From Cryptomeria japonica (lineage: Eukaryota; Streptophyta; Pinopsida; Cupressales; Cupressaceae), in the NCBI RefSeq assembly GCF_030272615.1, contig NC_081413.1, forward strand, positions 184,867,451 to 184,931,450: a stretch of DNA of 64,000 nt. The letters run 5' to 3'. Below the pieces are notes generated by a model. The model was not told where the DNA came from. It saw nothing but the letters and a program-made list of their open reading frames with translations, and ran no database searches. How positions within the stretch are numbered: position 1 is the stretch's first letter; each line of letters begins with the position of its first letter. Positions 21,084-32,631 of the stretch are shown here, piece by piece. The translations under genes were made by a program, and so were the position numbers.

Positions 21084-21600
21084 CGTAAAGGGAAGAAATT
21101 TGAGTGGACGGAGAAGTGCGAGAAGGCCTTTCAGGAACTTAAAAAGGCACTTACTAGCACACCTATCCTCGTAGTGCCAGATCCCTCAGCTGACTTCATG
21201 GTTTGCACAGATGCTTCCCTAGAGGGTTTAGGAGCAGTCCTTATGCAGGGTGGCAGAGCTATAGCTTTTGAGTCTAGGAAACTCAAGACTCACGAGCTTA
21301 ATTACCCTACTCATGACCTTGAGCTGGCAGTAGTAGTACATGCACTTGTGAGGTGGAGACATTTCCTTTTGGGTCATCATTTTGAGCTGCACTCAAACCA
21401 TCAAAGTCTTCTGTACATATTCACTCAGCTGAATCTTAATGCACATCAGAGGAGATGGATGGAATTCTTATGCGAGTATGATTTTGACATTCACTACATC
21501 AAAGAGAAAGAAAACGTAGTTGTAGATGCTTTGAGTAGGAGACGTCATGAGGTATACACCATATCTATGGGCACGGATTTGAGAGATTGGATAATGCAGT
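21084..21600 (+). pseudogene. Gypsy I RNase H (first copy)
   Basis: The RT-linked RNase H of Ty3 elements is readable: FMVCTDASLEGLGAVLMQ (first catalytic Asp), RKLKTHELNYPTHDLELAVV (Glu block), FELHSNHQSL (where Asp is expected, Asn in this copy but Asp in the second) and VVVDALSRR. A TAG lies after HPITSL at 21081-21083 and another ends the frame at 21600. The catalytic D-to-N change marks this copy as dead. Confidence 0.88.
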
Positions 21601-23044
21601 AGTTGCTAGACGATGGATGGTATTTAGAGGTTTGCTAGGCTATACAAACTCAGGAAACTTTAGAAGGAAAATATGTGGATTATTCCTTAGAGTCTAATGG
21701 ATTATTACGCCATAGAGGGTGCATCTATGTACCTTCTTCCGGGGAATTGCAGGAGTTCATTATCATAGAGGCTCATAGAGCTCCTTATGCAGCACATCCC
21801 GAGGTTAAGAAGATGCATGCAGACTTGAGGGAATTATACCATTGGCCAGGAATGCGTCAGCTTATTACTGAGTTGGTAGCCCGATGCCTCAAGTGTCAGA
21901 GAGTCAAGGCGGAGCACCGCCATCCAGGTGGGTTGCTCCAATCTCATGCCATACCAGAGTGGAAGTGGGATACTATATCCATGGATTTCATCATTGGTCT
22001 CCCTATGTCATCTCGTCGCCATGATGCCATCTTGGTGATGGTTGACAAGTTGACCAAAGTGGCCCACTTTTCACCATTCATACCACCTTCATAGCACCAG
22101 TAGTAGCACAGGTGTTCTTGCGAGACATTATCAGACTTCATGGCGTTCCCTGCAAGATTATTTCCGATAGGGATTCCCTCTTCACTTCTTCCTTTTGGAA
22201 GGCATTATAAGCAGCTATGGGCACCAAGCTCAATTTCAGTATAGCCTATCATCTAGAAATGGATGGCCAGACAGAGAGGGTTAATTAGGTGCTAGAGGAT
22301 ATGCTTTGCATGTACGTCATGGATCACCAGACCAGATGGGAAGAGTACCTTCCCTTAGTGGAGTTTGCCTATAACAATGGGCATCACACCGCTTTAGGGA
22401 TGCCACCCTATCAGGCATTATATGGCAGACCTTGTAGGACACCATTGAGTTGGGACCACATAGAGGACAAAGTTGCTATTGGTCCTGAGATAGTTCGGGA
22501 TATGGAGTAGTAGGTGGATTTGATTAGGTAGCATCTTAGAGAGGCACATGATAGACAGAAGAAATATGCAGATGTGAAGAGGATAGATCGTAGCTACTTG
22601 GTTGGAGATAGAGTCTTCTTGAGAGTGCGACCGCATAAGAGTCTAGTCGATTATGGAAAGGGTTCTAAGCTCGCACCTCGATTTGTAGGACCATTTGAGA
22701 TCCTTGAGAGGATAGGACCAATTGCCTACCATTTAGCATTGCCACCTAGCCTATCATGCATCCATGATGTGTTTCATGTTTCAGTTTTGAGGAAGTATAT
22801 CTATGATGAGTCTCATATTCTAGATTGGGATGCCTTGCAGGTGGAGTCAGACAGGCAGCTAGCTTTGGAGCCCATTCGTATTTTGGCACACCGGACGCTG
22901 GGCCTTCGAGGTCGAGAGCTGGACCAGGTTAGGGTCCAGTGGGATTGTTATGATGAGGTTACATCCTCATGGGAGGATGCAACACGTATGAGATCACAGT
23001 ACCCCCACCTTTTTGATGAACTCCAAGAGCAAGTTCATGCCTAG
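21601..23044 (+). pseudogene. Gypsy I integrase with C-terminal chromodomain-like block (first copy)
   Basis: The zinc region HRAPYAAHPEVKKMHADL and CLKCQRVKAEH (H-x-H and C-x2-C) leads to the core WDTISMDFIIGLP (first Asp), IISDRDSLF (second Asp) and the Glu region TERVN. GPFEILERIGPIAYHLALP is the GPF/Y-type module. A chromodomain-like tail follows (VRVQWDCYDEVTSSWEDATR, YPHLFDE), ending at TAG 23042-23044. A frameshift near 22093 is shared with the second copy, so it predates the duplication. Stops TAG TAG near 22507 replace two Gln. The chromodomain is thought to direct insertion to particular chromatin. Confidence 0.9.
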
Positions 23045-23185
23045 AGGGGGAGGATGTGAGGCCCTACCCCGACTCATCCTGACATTTTTTTTTATTTTCA
23101 TATTTAGACTATTATGGATGCCTTATTTTATGCATTATGGATTTAGAACCTATACGATTCCATGACTTGGATCACATTGATGTAT
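23043..23185 (+). repeat. internal polypurine tract plus truncated LTR head (131 bp)
   Basis: AGAGGGGGAGGA at 23043-23054 is followed by TGTGAGGCCC at 23055. The LTR start then runs to 23185 and switches to RT sequence. It is the first copy's genuine 3' end, cut at LTR base 131. Confidence 0.93.
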
Positions 23186-24000
23186 CATGGAATGAGGAGG
23201 AGCATGACGAGCACCTGAGACAGGTTTTGCAGTGTTTGAGGGATAATCAGTTGTATGGCAGTTTGTCGAAGTGTGCTTTCTTTAGAATCGAGGTCAAATA
23301 CCTTAGTCATGTTATATCTAGTGATGGGATCTTAGTAGACCCATCAAAGATTAGAGCCATTATGGATTGGCCAGTGCCAACTAGTGTAACAGAGGTCAGG
23401 AGCTTCATGGGCTTAGCAGGTTATTATCGACATTTTGTTGAGGGATTCTCTAGAGCCGCTCATCCTATTACTTCTCTTTAGCGTAAAGGGAAGAAATTTG
23501 AGTGGACAGAGAAGTGCGAGAAGGCCTTTCAGGAACTTAAAAAGGCACTTACTAGCGCACCTATCCTCGTAGTACCAGATCCCTCAGTTGACTTCATGGT
23601 TTGCACAGATGCTTCCCTAGAGGGTTTAGGAGCAGTCCTTATGCAGGGTGGTAGAGCTATAGCTTTTGAGTCTAGGAAACTCAAGACTCACGAGCTTAAT
23701 TACCCTACTCATGACCTTGAGCTGGCAGTAGTAGTACATGCACTTGTGAGGTGGAGACATTTCCTTTTGGGTCATCATTTTGAGCTACACTCAGACCATC
23801 AGAGTCTTCAGTACATATTCACTCAGCCAAATCTTAATGCACGTCAGAGGAGATGGATGGAATTCTTGTGCGAGTATGATTTTGACATTCACTACATCAA
23901 AGGGAAAGAAAACATAGTTGTAGATGCTTTGAGTAGGAGACGTCATGAGGTATACACCATATCTATGGGCACGGATTTGAGAGATCGGATAATGCAGTAG
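23186..24000 (+). pseudogene. Gypsy I RT C-terminal half and RNase H (second copy)
   Basis: It begins abruptly at [20 protein letters not shown], just after where the FLDD active site would be, so it cannot make a full RT. RNase H is better preserved than in copy 1: FELHSDHQSLQYIF keeps the Asp lost in copy 1, and CAG codons that are TAG in copy 1 are intact here. A TAG after HPITSL and one at 23998-24000 are shared with copy 1. Confidence 0.92.
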
Positions 24001-25442
24001 TTGCTAGAGGATGGATGGTATTTAGAGGTTTGCTAGGCTATACAAACTCAGGAAACTTTAGAAGGAAAATATGTGGATTATTCCTTAGAGTCTAATGGAT
24101 TATTACGCCATAGAGGGTGCATCTATGTACCTTCTTCCAGGGAATTGCAGGAGTTCATTATCAAAGAGGCTCATAGAGCTCCTTATGCAGCACATCCCGG
24201 GGTTAAGAAGATGCATGCAGACTTGAGGGAATTATACCATTGGCCAGGAATGCGTCAGCTTATTACTGAGTTGGTAGCCCGATGCCTCAAGTGTCAGAGA
24301 GTCAAGGCGGAGCACCGCCATCCAGGTGGGTTGCTCCAATCTCATGCCATACCAGAGTGGAAGTGGGATACTATATCCATGGATTTCATCATTGGTCTCC
24401 CTATGTCATCTCGTCGCCATGATGCCATCTTGGTGATGGTTGAAAAGTTGACCAAAGCGGCCCACTTTTCACCATTCATACCACCTTCATAGCACCAGTA
24501 GTAGCACAGGTGTTCTTGCGAGACATTATCAGACTTCATGGCATTCCCTGCAAGATTATTTCCGATAGGGATTCCCTCTTCATTTCTTCCTTTTGGAAGG
24601 CATTATAGGCAGCTATGGGCACCAAGCTCAATTTTAGTATAGCCTATCATCCAGAAACAGATGGCCAGACAGAGAGGGTTAATCAGGTGTTAGAGGATGT
24701 GCTTTGCATGTACGTCATGGATCACCAGACCAGATGGGAAGAGTACCTTCCCTTAGTGGAGTTTGCCTATAACAATGGGCATCACACATCTTTAGGGATG
24801 CCACCCTATCAGGCATTATATGGTAGACCTTGTAGGACACCGTTGAGTTGGGACCACATAGAGGACAAAGTTGCTATTGGTCCTGAGATAGTTTGGGATA
24901 TGGAGCAACAGGTGGATTTGATTAGGTAGCATCTTAGAGAGGCACATGATAGACAGAAGAAATATGTAGATGTGAAGAGGATAGATTGTAGCTACTTGGT
25001 TGGAGATAGAGTCTTCTTGAGAGTGCGACCGCATAAGAGTCCAATCCATTATGGAAAGGGTTCTAAGCTCGCACCTCGATTTGTAGGACCATTTGAGATC
25101 CTTGAGAGGATAGGACCAGTTGCCTACCATTTAGCATTGCCACCTAGCCTGTCATGCATCCATGATGTGTTTCATGTTTCAGTTTTGAGGAAGTATATCT
25201 ATGATGAGTCTCATATTCTAGATTGGGATGCCTTGCAGGTGGAGTCAGATAGGCAGCTAGCTTTGGAGCCCATTCGCATTTTGGCACGCCGAACGCTGGG
25301 ACTTTGAGGTCGAGAGCTGGACCAAGTTAGGGTCCAGTGGGATTGTTATGATGAGGTTATAGCCTCATGGGAGGATGCAACACGTATGAGATCACAGTAC
25401 CCCCACCTTTTTGATGAACTCCAGGATGAAGTTCATGTGTAG
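24001..25442 (+). pseudogene. Gypsy I integrase and chromodomain-like block (second copy)
   Basis: It has the same domain order as copy 1: AHPGVKKMHADL, CLKCQRVKAEH, WDTISMDFIIGLP, IISDRDSLF, YHPETDGQTERVNQVLED and GPFEILERIGPVAYHLALP. It carries the same frameshift near 24490 and a private TGA after RTLGL near 25305. The chromodomain-like tail ends at TAG 25440-25442. GQTERVNQ is intact here, while copy 1 has a TAG in place of the Gln in it. Confidence 0.9.
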
Positions 25443-25452
25443 AGGGGGAGGA
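25441..25452 (+). promoter_or_regulatory. Gypsy I polypurine tract
   Basis: AGAGGGGGAGGA abuts the 3' LTR start TGTGAGGCCC at 25453. Confidence 0.92.
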
Positions 25453-28092
25453 TGTGAGGCCCTACCCTGACTCATCCTGACATTTTTTTTTATTTTCATA
25501 TTTAGACTATTATGGATGCCTTATTTTATGCATTATGGATTTAGAACCTATATGATTCCATGACTTGGATCACATTGATGTATATTGATGCTTCATTTTA
25601 TGCATTATGATTATGAAACTTTATATGTTGCTAGAATAGAATTATTTTGAAATGATGTATGTCATTATTGGATTTGTAGGAATTCATCTTGATGATAGAA
25701 ATAGGATGCTTATTATATGAATGGTTCAATTTTGAGAATTATGATAATTGCTTATGTGGAATCGAATTTGAATGTATGAGATATTGAATTATTATTGTCA
25801 AATGTATGAGTGTTTGATGTGCAATGAAATCCATGTGTTTAATTATATATTTAATTTTGATTATTTTGAATTACTAATGTGTTAATTGAGACGCACAAGA
25901 AAATTATCCATGTGACCATGGAAATAATATGGTGAACCAAACCTAGACCAATGTATGTTTGTAAGCCAGGGGTTGTCTATTTGGAGAGACATCACCCCGT
26001 TTGTATTGTATTTTATTTGTGAAAGTAAATGATGCATGTGTGTTAATTTGATTTTATTTAATTGTGTAAACCTAAAAGAGACAAATTCCATGTGTGATTT
26101 TTATATTGTATTTTATTGTGTCACTTGACACATGTGCTGATTAGTGTCATTGATTTTGACTTGTCTCTTGGAGGGAGTTTTGTTTCTACCAAATCCATTC
26201 AAACACATGAGTGTAGTCCCAAATTTGTCATGGGTAGGGAATTTAGGGAGTGGTCAACTCAGGTTTGACCCGTAGGTTAACTTCAGTTGGGTTTCTAAGG
26301 GGTCAAATGGACTCCTAGGGTCAGTTTTAGGGCTTTTCCAAAGGTCCAAAGGGTATACCTATGGGTTAGGGGTATTTTTAATCATGTGACTACTCCCATG
26401 TGACTGTTTAGTAACCTCAAAAAGTGGTTTTCCCAAGGTGAGCGAAAATTCAACTTAGAAGGTTCCTCCTATGATAGACAACCTTCCCTTTTGATGTCAA
26501 ACTCTCTTCCATATCCTCTCTCACCTTTTCCCTTTCCAGTTTTAGCAACATGTAAGAGGTTGGGAAGAGCAACCAATGGGAACTCTCACCTTGCCCAAGG
26601 GGTTGGGAAGTGTGAGAGAGGCCTTCTTAGGCAAGGATTAGGGACTTACCGAGTAATCACCCACTCTCCATTGTTGGAGATTATGCAATTTTTGAAAATA
26701 GTTGTAGGATAGAATTCTTGGTGACGTGTTGGTGAAGAGTTTTTGTGTGGATTTGGGCTGCTCATCCCCAACTAAGTCTATCATACCTATTGGTAGATTA
26801 AGGTTGGTTTTACATCCTCTTAAGTTATGTTGTTTATGTTGTTTTGAAAGAAAGAAATGCTTGTAAGAGGAGATGTCAATATGTAAATTGTTTTGTAGGA
26901 GAAAAATGTAAATTTTCCTTTCCTTGTTCTTTGTTTATGTGTTCTTGTTTTGGGAGTGTCCAAGGCCTCCTACTCTTGGGAGAGTAGGATGGTCTTGGGG
27001 TGGAAGAAGTATGACAACCTTGGGTGAGAGGCTCTCCTTATGGAGAGTGATCTCAAGGGTGTCCTTTGTGACCCTTACTGCATAGCCTTGTGGATGCATT
27101 TGGGGGTCATAAGGGGAGGAAATATGGCTTTTATGCCTTTGGGGGGGGCATAATGGTGTGGAGATGAATTTGTTGTATTTTGATTTGCCATGAGGTGGCT
27201 TGAGTTGTATTATGCTTGCAGTCTCCCCAATGGTATTTGGTCTACTTCCACCTGTGGAAAGTTCATCACAAGTTGTGGTAAGAGTGTAGCTTAGGATGGG
27301 AAAATGCATGTTGAGTGTTTACATTATATTTGTTGTGTTTGTTTGTTTGTTTGTGACCCGTCTAGTGTTTGGTTCTCCAAGCTCGGGGGTGGCTTCTATT
27401 AAGCCTAGGCTGGGAGGTGAGCTCTCCATGGTCAAGTTGTATTTTATTGCAGGTTGCTTGGGATGCGAAGAAAAGATGAAGAGATTTGTTTCTATTTTTG
27501 AGTTGCAGAAAAGTTTCAATGAAAAATGAATTTATTTGTAGCAAAAAAAAGAGAGCCATTGTTGTATTTATTTTCCAAAAGCAAAGAAGTGTATGTATTT
27601 ATTTTATTTATAGTCCTATGGAAGGGGAATTCTAGTTGGGTTTTCAAACCCATTTGTAATAATATTTATTTTAATATGTTTAAAGGAATGCATTTCTTCA
27701 ATTTGGTTAGTTTTACAAAAAAAAAAGAAACATGTCTATATTTGGGGATTAAATTCCTATTACTATTGAAAATATTATATGTTCATTTATGTTTATTTAG
27801 CAAATAAAAGTTCATTTTATCCCTTAAGCAAAATGGAAATAGTCTCATATTAAATTCTAGCTTTATTTATGGTGTTGCAAATAAATTAAATATGTTATTT
27901 GTTCTTTCATTTAATGCAGAAAATTAAATCTTATAGTAATAGCCTATTTTTGTTAAAAAGGGGTTAGCATCTAGATATAGTTTTATTGTTATACCAGAAA
28001 AGATTACATTTAAGTTGTTGTTTTATATGCATTTAAAATGTTAGTTACAAAATATAAAATACTTTTCTTTTATTTTCTTTTATGCCTTTTAG

Positions 28093-28162
<70 letters not shown>

Positions 28163-29182
28163 CCACTATTATCATGCTGTAAATGATCATGCAAATTCTT
28201 GCATGTAAAAATAAATTAACCAGAAAGGAAACTTATAATTTGACTAAGAGTGTTATCTAAATTTTATATGTACGTAAATTTGTGTATAAATATATGTAAA
28301 TATATATTCACACACACACACACACACATACACTCACACATATATATATATCAATATATTTATACATACATTTAAAACATTTAAACATTATATGCTGGAA
28401 AAACCTTTTATACATAAAATAAAATAGAACATATATATATATATATATATAAATGTTAAACCTTTTCTAAAAAAAAAATAATAAACAAATTTTATTAGGG
28501 TTGGGCATACCCCTCAGCCCCGTGGAAGTGCCATGCAGGCAAGGGTAGGGAGGTGCCCCCACACTATGGGCGGTGACCCCCAATGGCGGCCACAGTCACC
28601 TCTGTGGGCCGCAACTCATAGACGAGAAGCCTTGGCTCCCCCTGTGGGCGGTGCTCCACAATGGCGACACAACCGGTCTGCGGGCCGCGTACCGCAGCGA
28701 CGGCCTTGGCCGCCTCTGTAGGCCGCGACCTACAGGCACGACTACAACCATCCCTATAGGGAGCCTGCGGAATCCCCTCCTCTATTCCCCCTTCTCCCAC
28801 TTTCGCACAAAAACATACGGCTTCGGCCCTGCACCCCCCACCCAAAGGAAAATATGGGAGACACCTCCCATGGCCGCCGCCCAATCTTCAACCCGCACCC
28901 ACACACACACAGCACACACGAAAAGAAATTTTATTTTTTTTTATCACACACATGCCCTAACCCTAATTTTGGGTTAGGGCAAACACACATGGGTTTTAAA
29001 AGAAAATGTGTGTGGGATATGAGTTAAAAAGAAGTTAGGGTTATCATATGGATTTTTAGAATTTTCTTTTAAAAAGTAAATTTAATAAAAAAGAAAAGAG
29101 GACCACCTCTTTATCCTTTGATTATGTGTGTGTGTGTGTGTAGATGTACATTTTTACATTCCCTCCATATCTCTTATATATG

Positions 29183-29236
<54 letters not shown>

Positions 29237-29791
29237 ATATTTATTTGGAACCAAATAGTTTAATTGCAAATTATTTATAACCACTTTCAAATATTATAGG
29301 AGTGAAGAAGCATTTTAATAAGAAGTTTTAAATTTAAACTCCTGAGAGGATAAATCTTAGGGAATTAAAATGACCTATGTATGTCAAATTGGCCCCCTTT
29401 TTAAACTTTAAATTACGAGGTATTTTAATTAATGGAAATTGTGTTTAATAGATTTACTTAAATCTAAGAGCTAAGACAAATTTATTTAGACCCTAGATAA
29501 TTAAAGAACTATATGAGATTATTAATATCCCCTAACAATTAATGTTGAGATTATTTGCTAAGTGAGTTTAATTATTTATTAATGGAAGATAATATTAATT
29601 CTGTTGGAGAATTATAATCCCACTTTTAACTTAGATGGTTTTTCGCCAAATTGGTGTAGTTATTGGAATCACTGAAAACATAGCTAAGACTAAACTAGTT
29701 TTGCATTATTTTAATTAGGTTAGTTGTACTAGGTTAAGTATTTAAAAAAAAAAAAATTATTCCGTTTGTGCCCAAAAGTTTGGGCATGACA
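25453..29791 (+). repeat. 3' LTR of Gypsy I
   Basis: TGTGAGGCCC to GGGCATGACA, 4,339 bp, followed by target duplication ttttt. It carries expanded (AT)n runs at about 28094-28158 and 29188-29231 that are absent or short in the 5' LTR, and CpG losses in the GC-rich island. Confidence 0.93.
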
Positions 29792-29981
29792 TTTTTCCCA
29801 TTTGGGTTTTCCACATATAAACTCTTGTGTCATGTGGTTTATTCTTTATGTGATGATTGCATACTTGGTGTTTTTTTTTATATTCCTATTGAGTTTTAAG
29901 TTGGTAAAATTGGTAATCAAATTTGTATTGTTTTCACTTGCACTAATTCACCCCCTCTCTCAGTGCCTTATAAGTTCATCA
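29792..29981 (+). repeat. LTR-F, second segment of the 5' LTR of Copia F
   Basis: It resumes the interrupted module as TTTTTCCCATTTGGG and contains the C-rich block ATTCACCCCCTCTCTCAGTG. It ends GTTCATCA next to the primer site. Confidence 0.88.
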
Positions 29982-29983
29982 AT

Positions 29984-29995
29984 TGGTATCAGAGC
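29984..29995 (+). promoter_or_regulatory. Copia F primer-binding site
   Basis: TGGTATCAGAGC is a perfect initiator-Met tRNA complement, 2 bp after the LTR end. Confidence 0.9.
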
Positions 29996-30049
29996 TTAAC
30001 TTCCTTAAGGTTTAACTGCTTGGAAGGGATCTCTAATCCTAAGGCACAT

Positions 30050-30361
30050 ATGGTTGAAGGAATGAGTTACCGAGAGATGGATAAGGAACTTTTAGAAAGC
30101 ACAAAAGAGATAGAAACCCTAAGAGGCAAGTACAAGACATCACTAGCTAAAATGAAAGAATTGACTGAACAATTGTTGGAGATCTCTGAAAGCAGTTCTT
30201 CAGATGGGGTTAACATTGATGCATTTGTTGAAGAAGTGGAGAAGCTAAATGGTGAGAAGACTAACTTGAGAAGAGAGATAGAAGCACTTATAATCCAGAT
30301 GAGTGAGGAACTTGAAGCTAGAAGAAAGGTTGAGGATCAGATCTAAGGTAAAGAGCATGAA
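30050..30361 (+). pseudogene. Copia F gag, N-terminal part (coiled coil)
   Basis: From the ATG at 30050 the frame reads MVEGMSYREMDKELLESTKE and stays rich in Glu, Lys and Leu with heptad-like spacing, predicting a coiled coil. A TAA at 30344-30346 interrupts it. Just after, at about 30361, the sequence switches into LTR-B of element B#2. The protein resumes at 45689. Placement after an LTR and a primer site supports a gag identity; I see no standard gag core motif in this short piece. Confidence 0.65.
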
Positions 30362-31495
30362 AATTTAAACTTTAATACCGAAACCCAAAAGATCAATACC
30401 AGAATGCATCACCAAATACCGAAATAGAAGATAAACCAATTAAGCATAAGCAATAATCAAAGAATAAATAACATCCACATGACACAAAAATTTATACATG
30501 GAAAACCTGATAAAGGGAAATAACCACGATGGGAAGCCTACCCACAGTCAGATAATACTTCTGCAGTAAGTATGTGAATTACAATTGAGGTGCTTGCACT
30601 TGCAGGAAGGCCAACAACCTAGAGCGCATTGCTCATCACAAAAGGAGTCTTACTGAATACACAAAAATCCATACTACAATCCAGAGAAATGAATGAACTG
30701 CAAAGATAGCATCTCCTATGCTTGAATAGAGTTTTGGTTAAGCTCAATACTGGAGGAATAAATCTTCTTACATAAACCCAACTTGATCACCAATGTTCAA
30801 CTAAATCCTCTGCCTAAATGATTATTACATTATTTGTTCCTTACATATCCATATCCCATACCATGATGATCTGCAATGAGATCTTACATCATATATATAT
30901 ACAAACCCTCGACCATAAACAATCAGGTTGACCACTAGACAATAAAAAAATTATATAATTACAAAACATGTCGGCCTAATACCAAACAAATAATATCCAA
31001 CCCATAATAAATCCCATAAACACATCGAGAGGTCCAATCCACATGTTACATTAAGCCGATCCAAAAACCTAGATACACCGAGACCCAATATAGGTCCATA
31101 CATGCTAGAGCAATAATCCCAATCAACTAAGTCTCGAACACAATCACCATCACCATCCTAAATCTTCACTAGAAGCCACACCAACACCACTTATGCATAT
31201 CATCAAAGATATTCATCAAATCTCTACTGGCGAAACCTTCGCCGGAACCACAAACCAATCTTTCTAGAAAACATGATAGCATCCGATCACCAGAACAAAA
31301 CCAACTGACTAAACATGAACATGAGTAGCATGAATAAGCCAATTCTATAACCCAAACATACTAGAGCATACCGAATCATGCTAGATCAAATCCAACCAGA
31401 AACCAAAAATCCTACTAGGACCAAAAGGGTACCGGTAAAGCATCTCAAACAACTAGTGTTGACATCAATGACAAAACATCAATCCAACACATAGT
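30362..31495 (-). repeat. LTR-B, 3' LTR of Copia B#2, main segment
   Basis: It aligns with LTR-B from about base 85 onward; the outer edge, with TGTTAGATAG, is missing at the F gag junction. It is interrupted at 31495 by solo LTR E. No coding content. Confidence 0.87.
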
Positions 31496-32631
31496 TGTAT
31501 ACACCTAAAAATGGTCTAAAGATAATTAATTAAATAAGCAATTATTTAATTAATCCCCCTTCCTAATTTAATTGAATTCATTAGCAATTTGATTAAATTC
31601 TCCCTTTCCTCTACTTATTAATAAATATAAGGATTTATCTAATAGGTTCATTTCAATAGTCCCCTTTGATTAATTAATCTTCCCCCCATTTCAATCAATT
31701 ATTCTAATCCCCTAATTAATTAAAACAAATCAATTTATGAGTTGTTGAGAATTAATTAGTCTTTTCCTATTATTTGAATTTTTAAATTCAAATTACCCAC
31801 ATGCCTCCTAACTTATAACCACCTAACCTAACCATCTCTCTAACCTAACCCATTCCACCTAACCTTGGGTTTAACCAACCCTATCCTATCTTGCACATTC
31901 TGACCTCCTTATCTTAACTTCCTATGGTGTGGATATTCTTCCCTTGAGACACATGGAACTTTAGCTACATGTCTCCTCTCTTGGACACTTGCCCTTTTAT
32001 GAGAAAGTCTTCTTGACACTTGTCACCACAGAGATGACAAGTGTCCTTTCCTCCAACCTCCTTCAATTTCACCCTTTATATCTTCAGACTCAATCTTAAC
32101 CATTGATTCCTGCCACCTCACCCTTGGCCTTGGAAATCCTATAAGTATCCTCTATTTTGGAGCACAAAAGATCCCATATCATTATCAATTTAGGCATTGT
32201 TACTATAGGCATATCATTTGAGAATTGTTGTTATAAGAAATTGCATCTTAGATTTAGTTTAATTTAATCATTTTCTAGCATAATTGTTGAATCATGTAGC
32301 TTAATCAATCTCTTTTCTAGTTTAATTGCATCATCATCATAGCTTAATCATGCATATCATTGGCTTAATTAGTGTCTTGGATCAATCTAGCATAATCAAT
32401 CTCATCTTTGCATATCATTGTCATTTCAAATCCTCCATCTAGGCATAGTCAAGTCACTGAGATTGCTTATCCAGATCTGAGAGAAAATCCATACTCGCAT
32501 CTCTTAGGAGGTGATAGGTCATTTTGTCATGGTTCATCTTTCATTTGCTTCTTATTTTCTAACCACACTTGTAATGATCTATTGAGTGTTTTGTGTTGCA
32601 GATGTAGGTATCACACTTCACAAGCACGACA
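31496..32631 (+). repeat. solo LTR E (Gypsy-like)
   Basis: This 1,136-bp insertion into LTR-B runs TGTATACACC to GCACGACA. The flanking 5-mers are atagt (31491-31495) and ataat (32632-32636); uninterrupted LTR-B reads ataat. A TATA-like TATAAGTA lies at 32150-32157, setting plus orientation. Its first 19 bases resemble the start of LTR G at 49837 (TGTAGACACCCAAAAATGG). There is no internal region, hence a solo LTR. Confidence 0.85.

Larger units (their letters stand above)
20788..25583 (+). repeat. 2,398-bp tandem duplication inside Gypsy I
   Basis: Unit 1 is 20788-23185 and unit 2 is 23186-25583, of identical length. Each starts in RT just after the FLDDILIY box (CATGGAATGAGG) and runs through RNase H, integrase and the polypurine tract to the first 131 bp of an LTR. 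The junction at 23185/23186 joins LTR position 131 to RT with at most one base of shared sequence. The copies differ by roughly 3% in RT/RNase H by eye, and some stops are private to unit 1. Confidence 0.95.
13823..29791 (+). mobile_element. Gypsy I, Del/Tekay-like chromovirus with internal tandem duplication
   Basis: This 15,969-bp Ty3/Gypsy element is flanked by ttttt on both sides (13818-13822 and 29792-29796). The LTRs are 4,297 and 4,339 bp. The interior runs gag, protease, RT, RNase H, integrase and a C-terminal chromodomain-like block, followed by a polypurine tract. Then a second head of the LTR, RT C-half, RNase H and integrase are repeated before the real 3' LTR. Long LTRs and a chromodomain fit the Del/Tekay clade. 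All coding frames carry stops, mainly TAG. Confidence 0.93.

Noticed and set aside
30001-30050. Upstream start of the F gag ORF at 29963
   Set aside because: That ATG lies in the LTR and reads through the primer-binding site; the ATG at 30050 after the leader is the better start.
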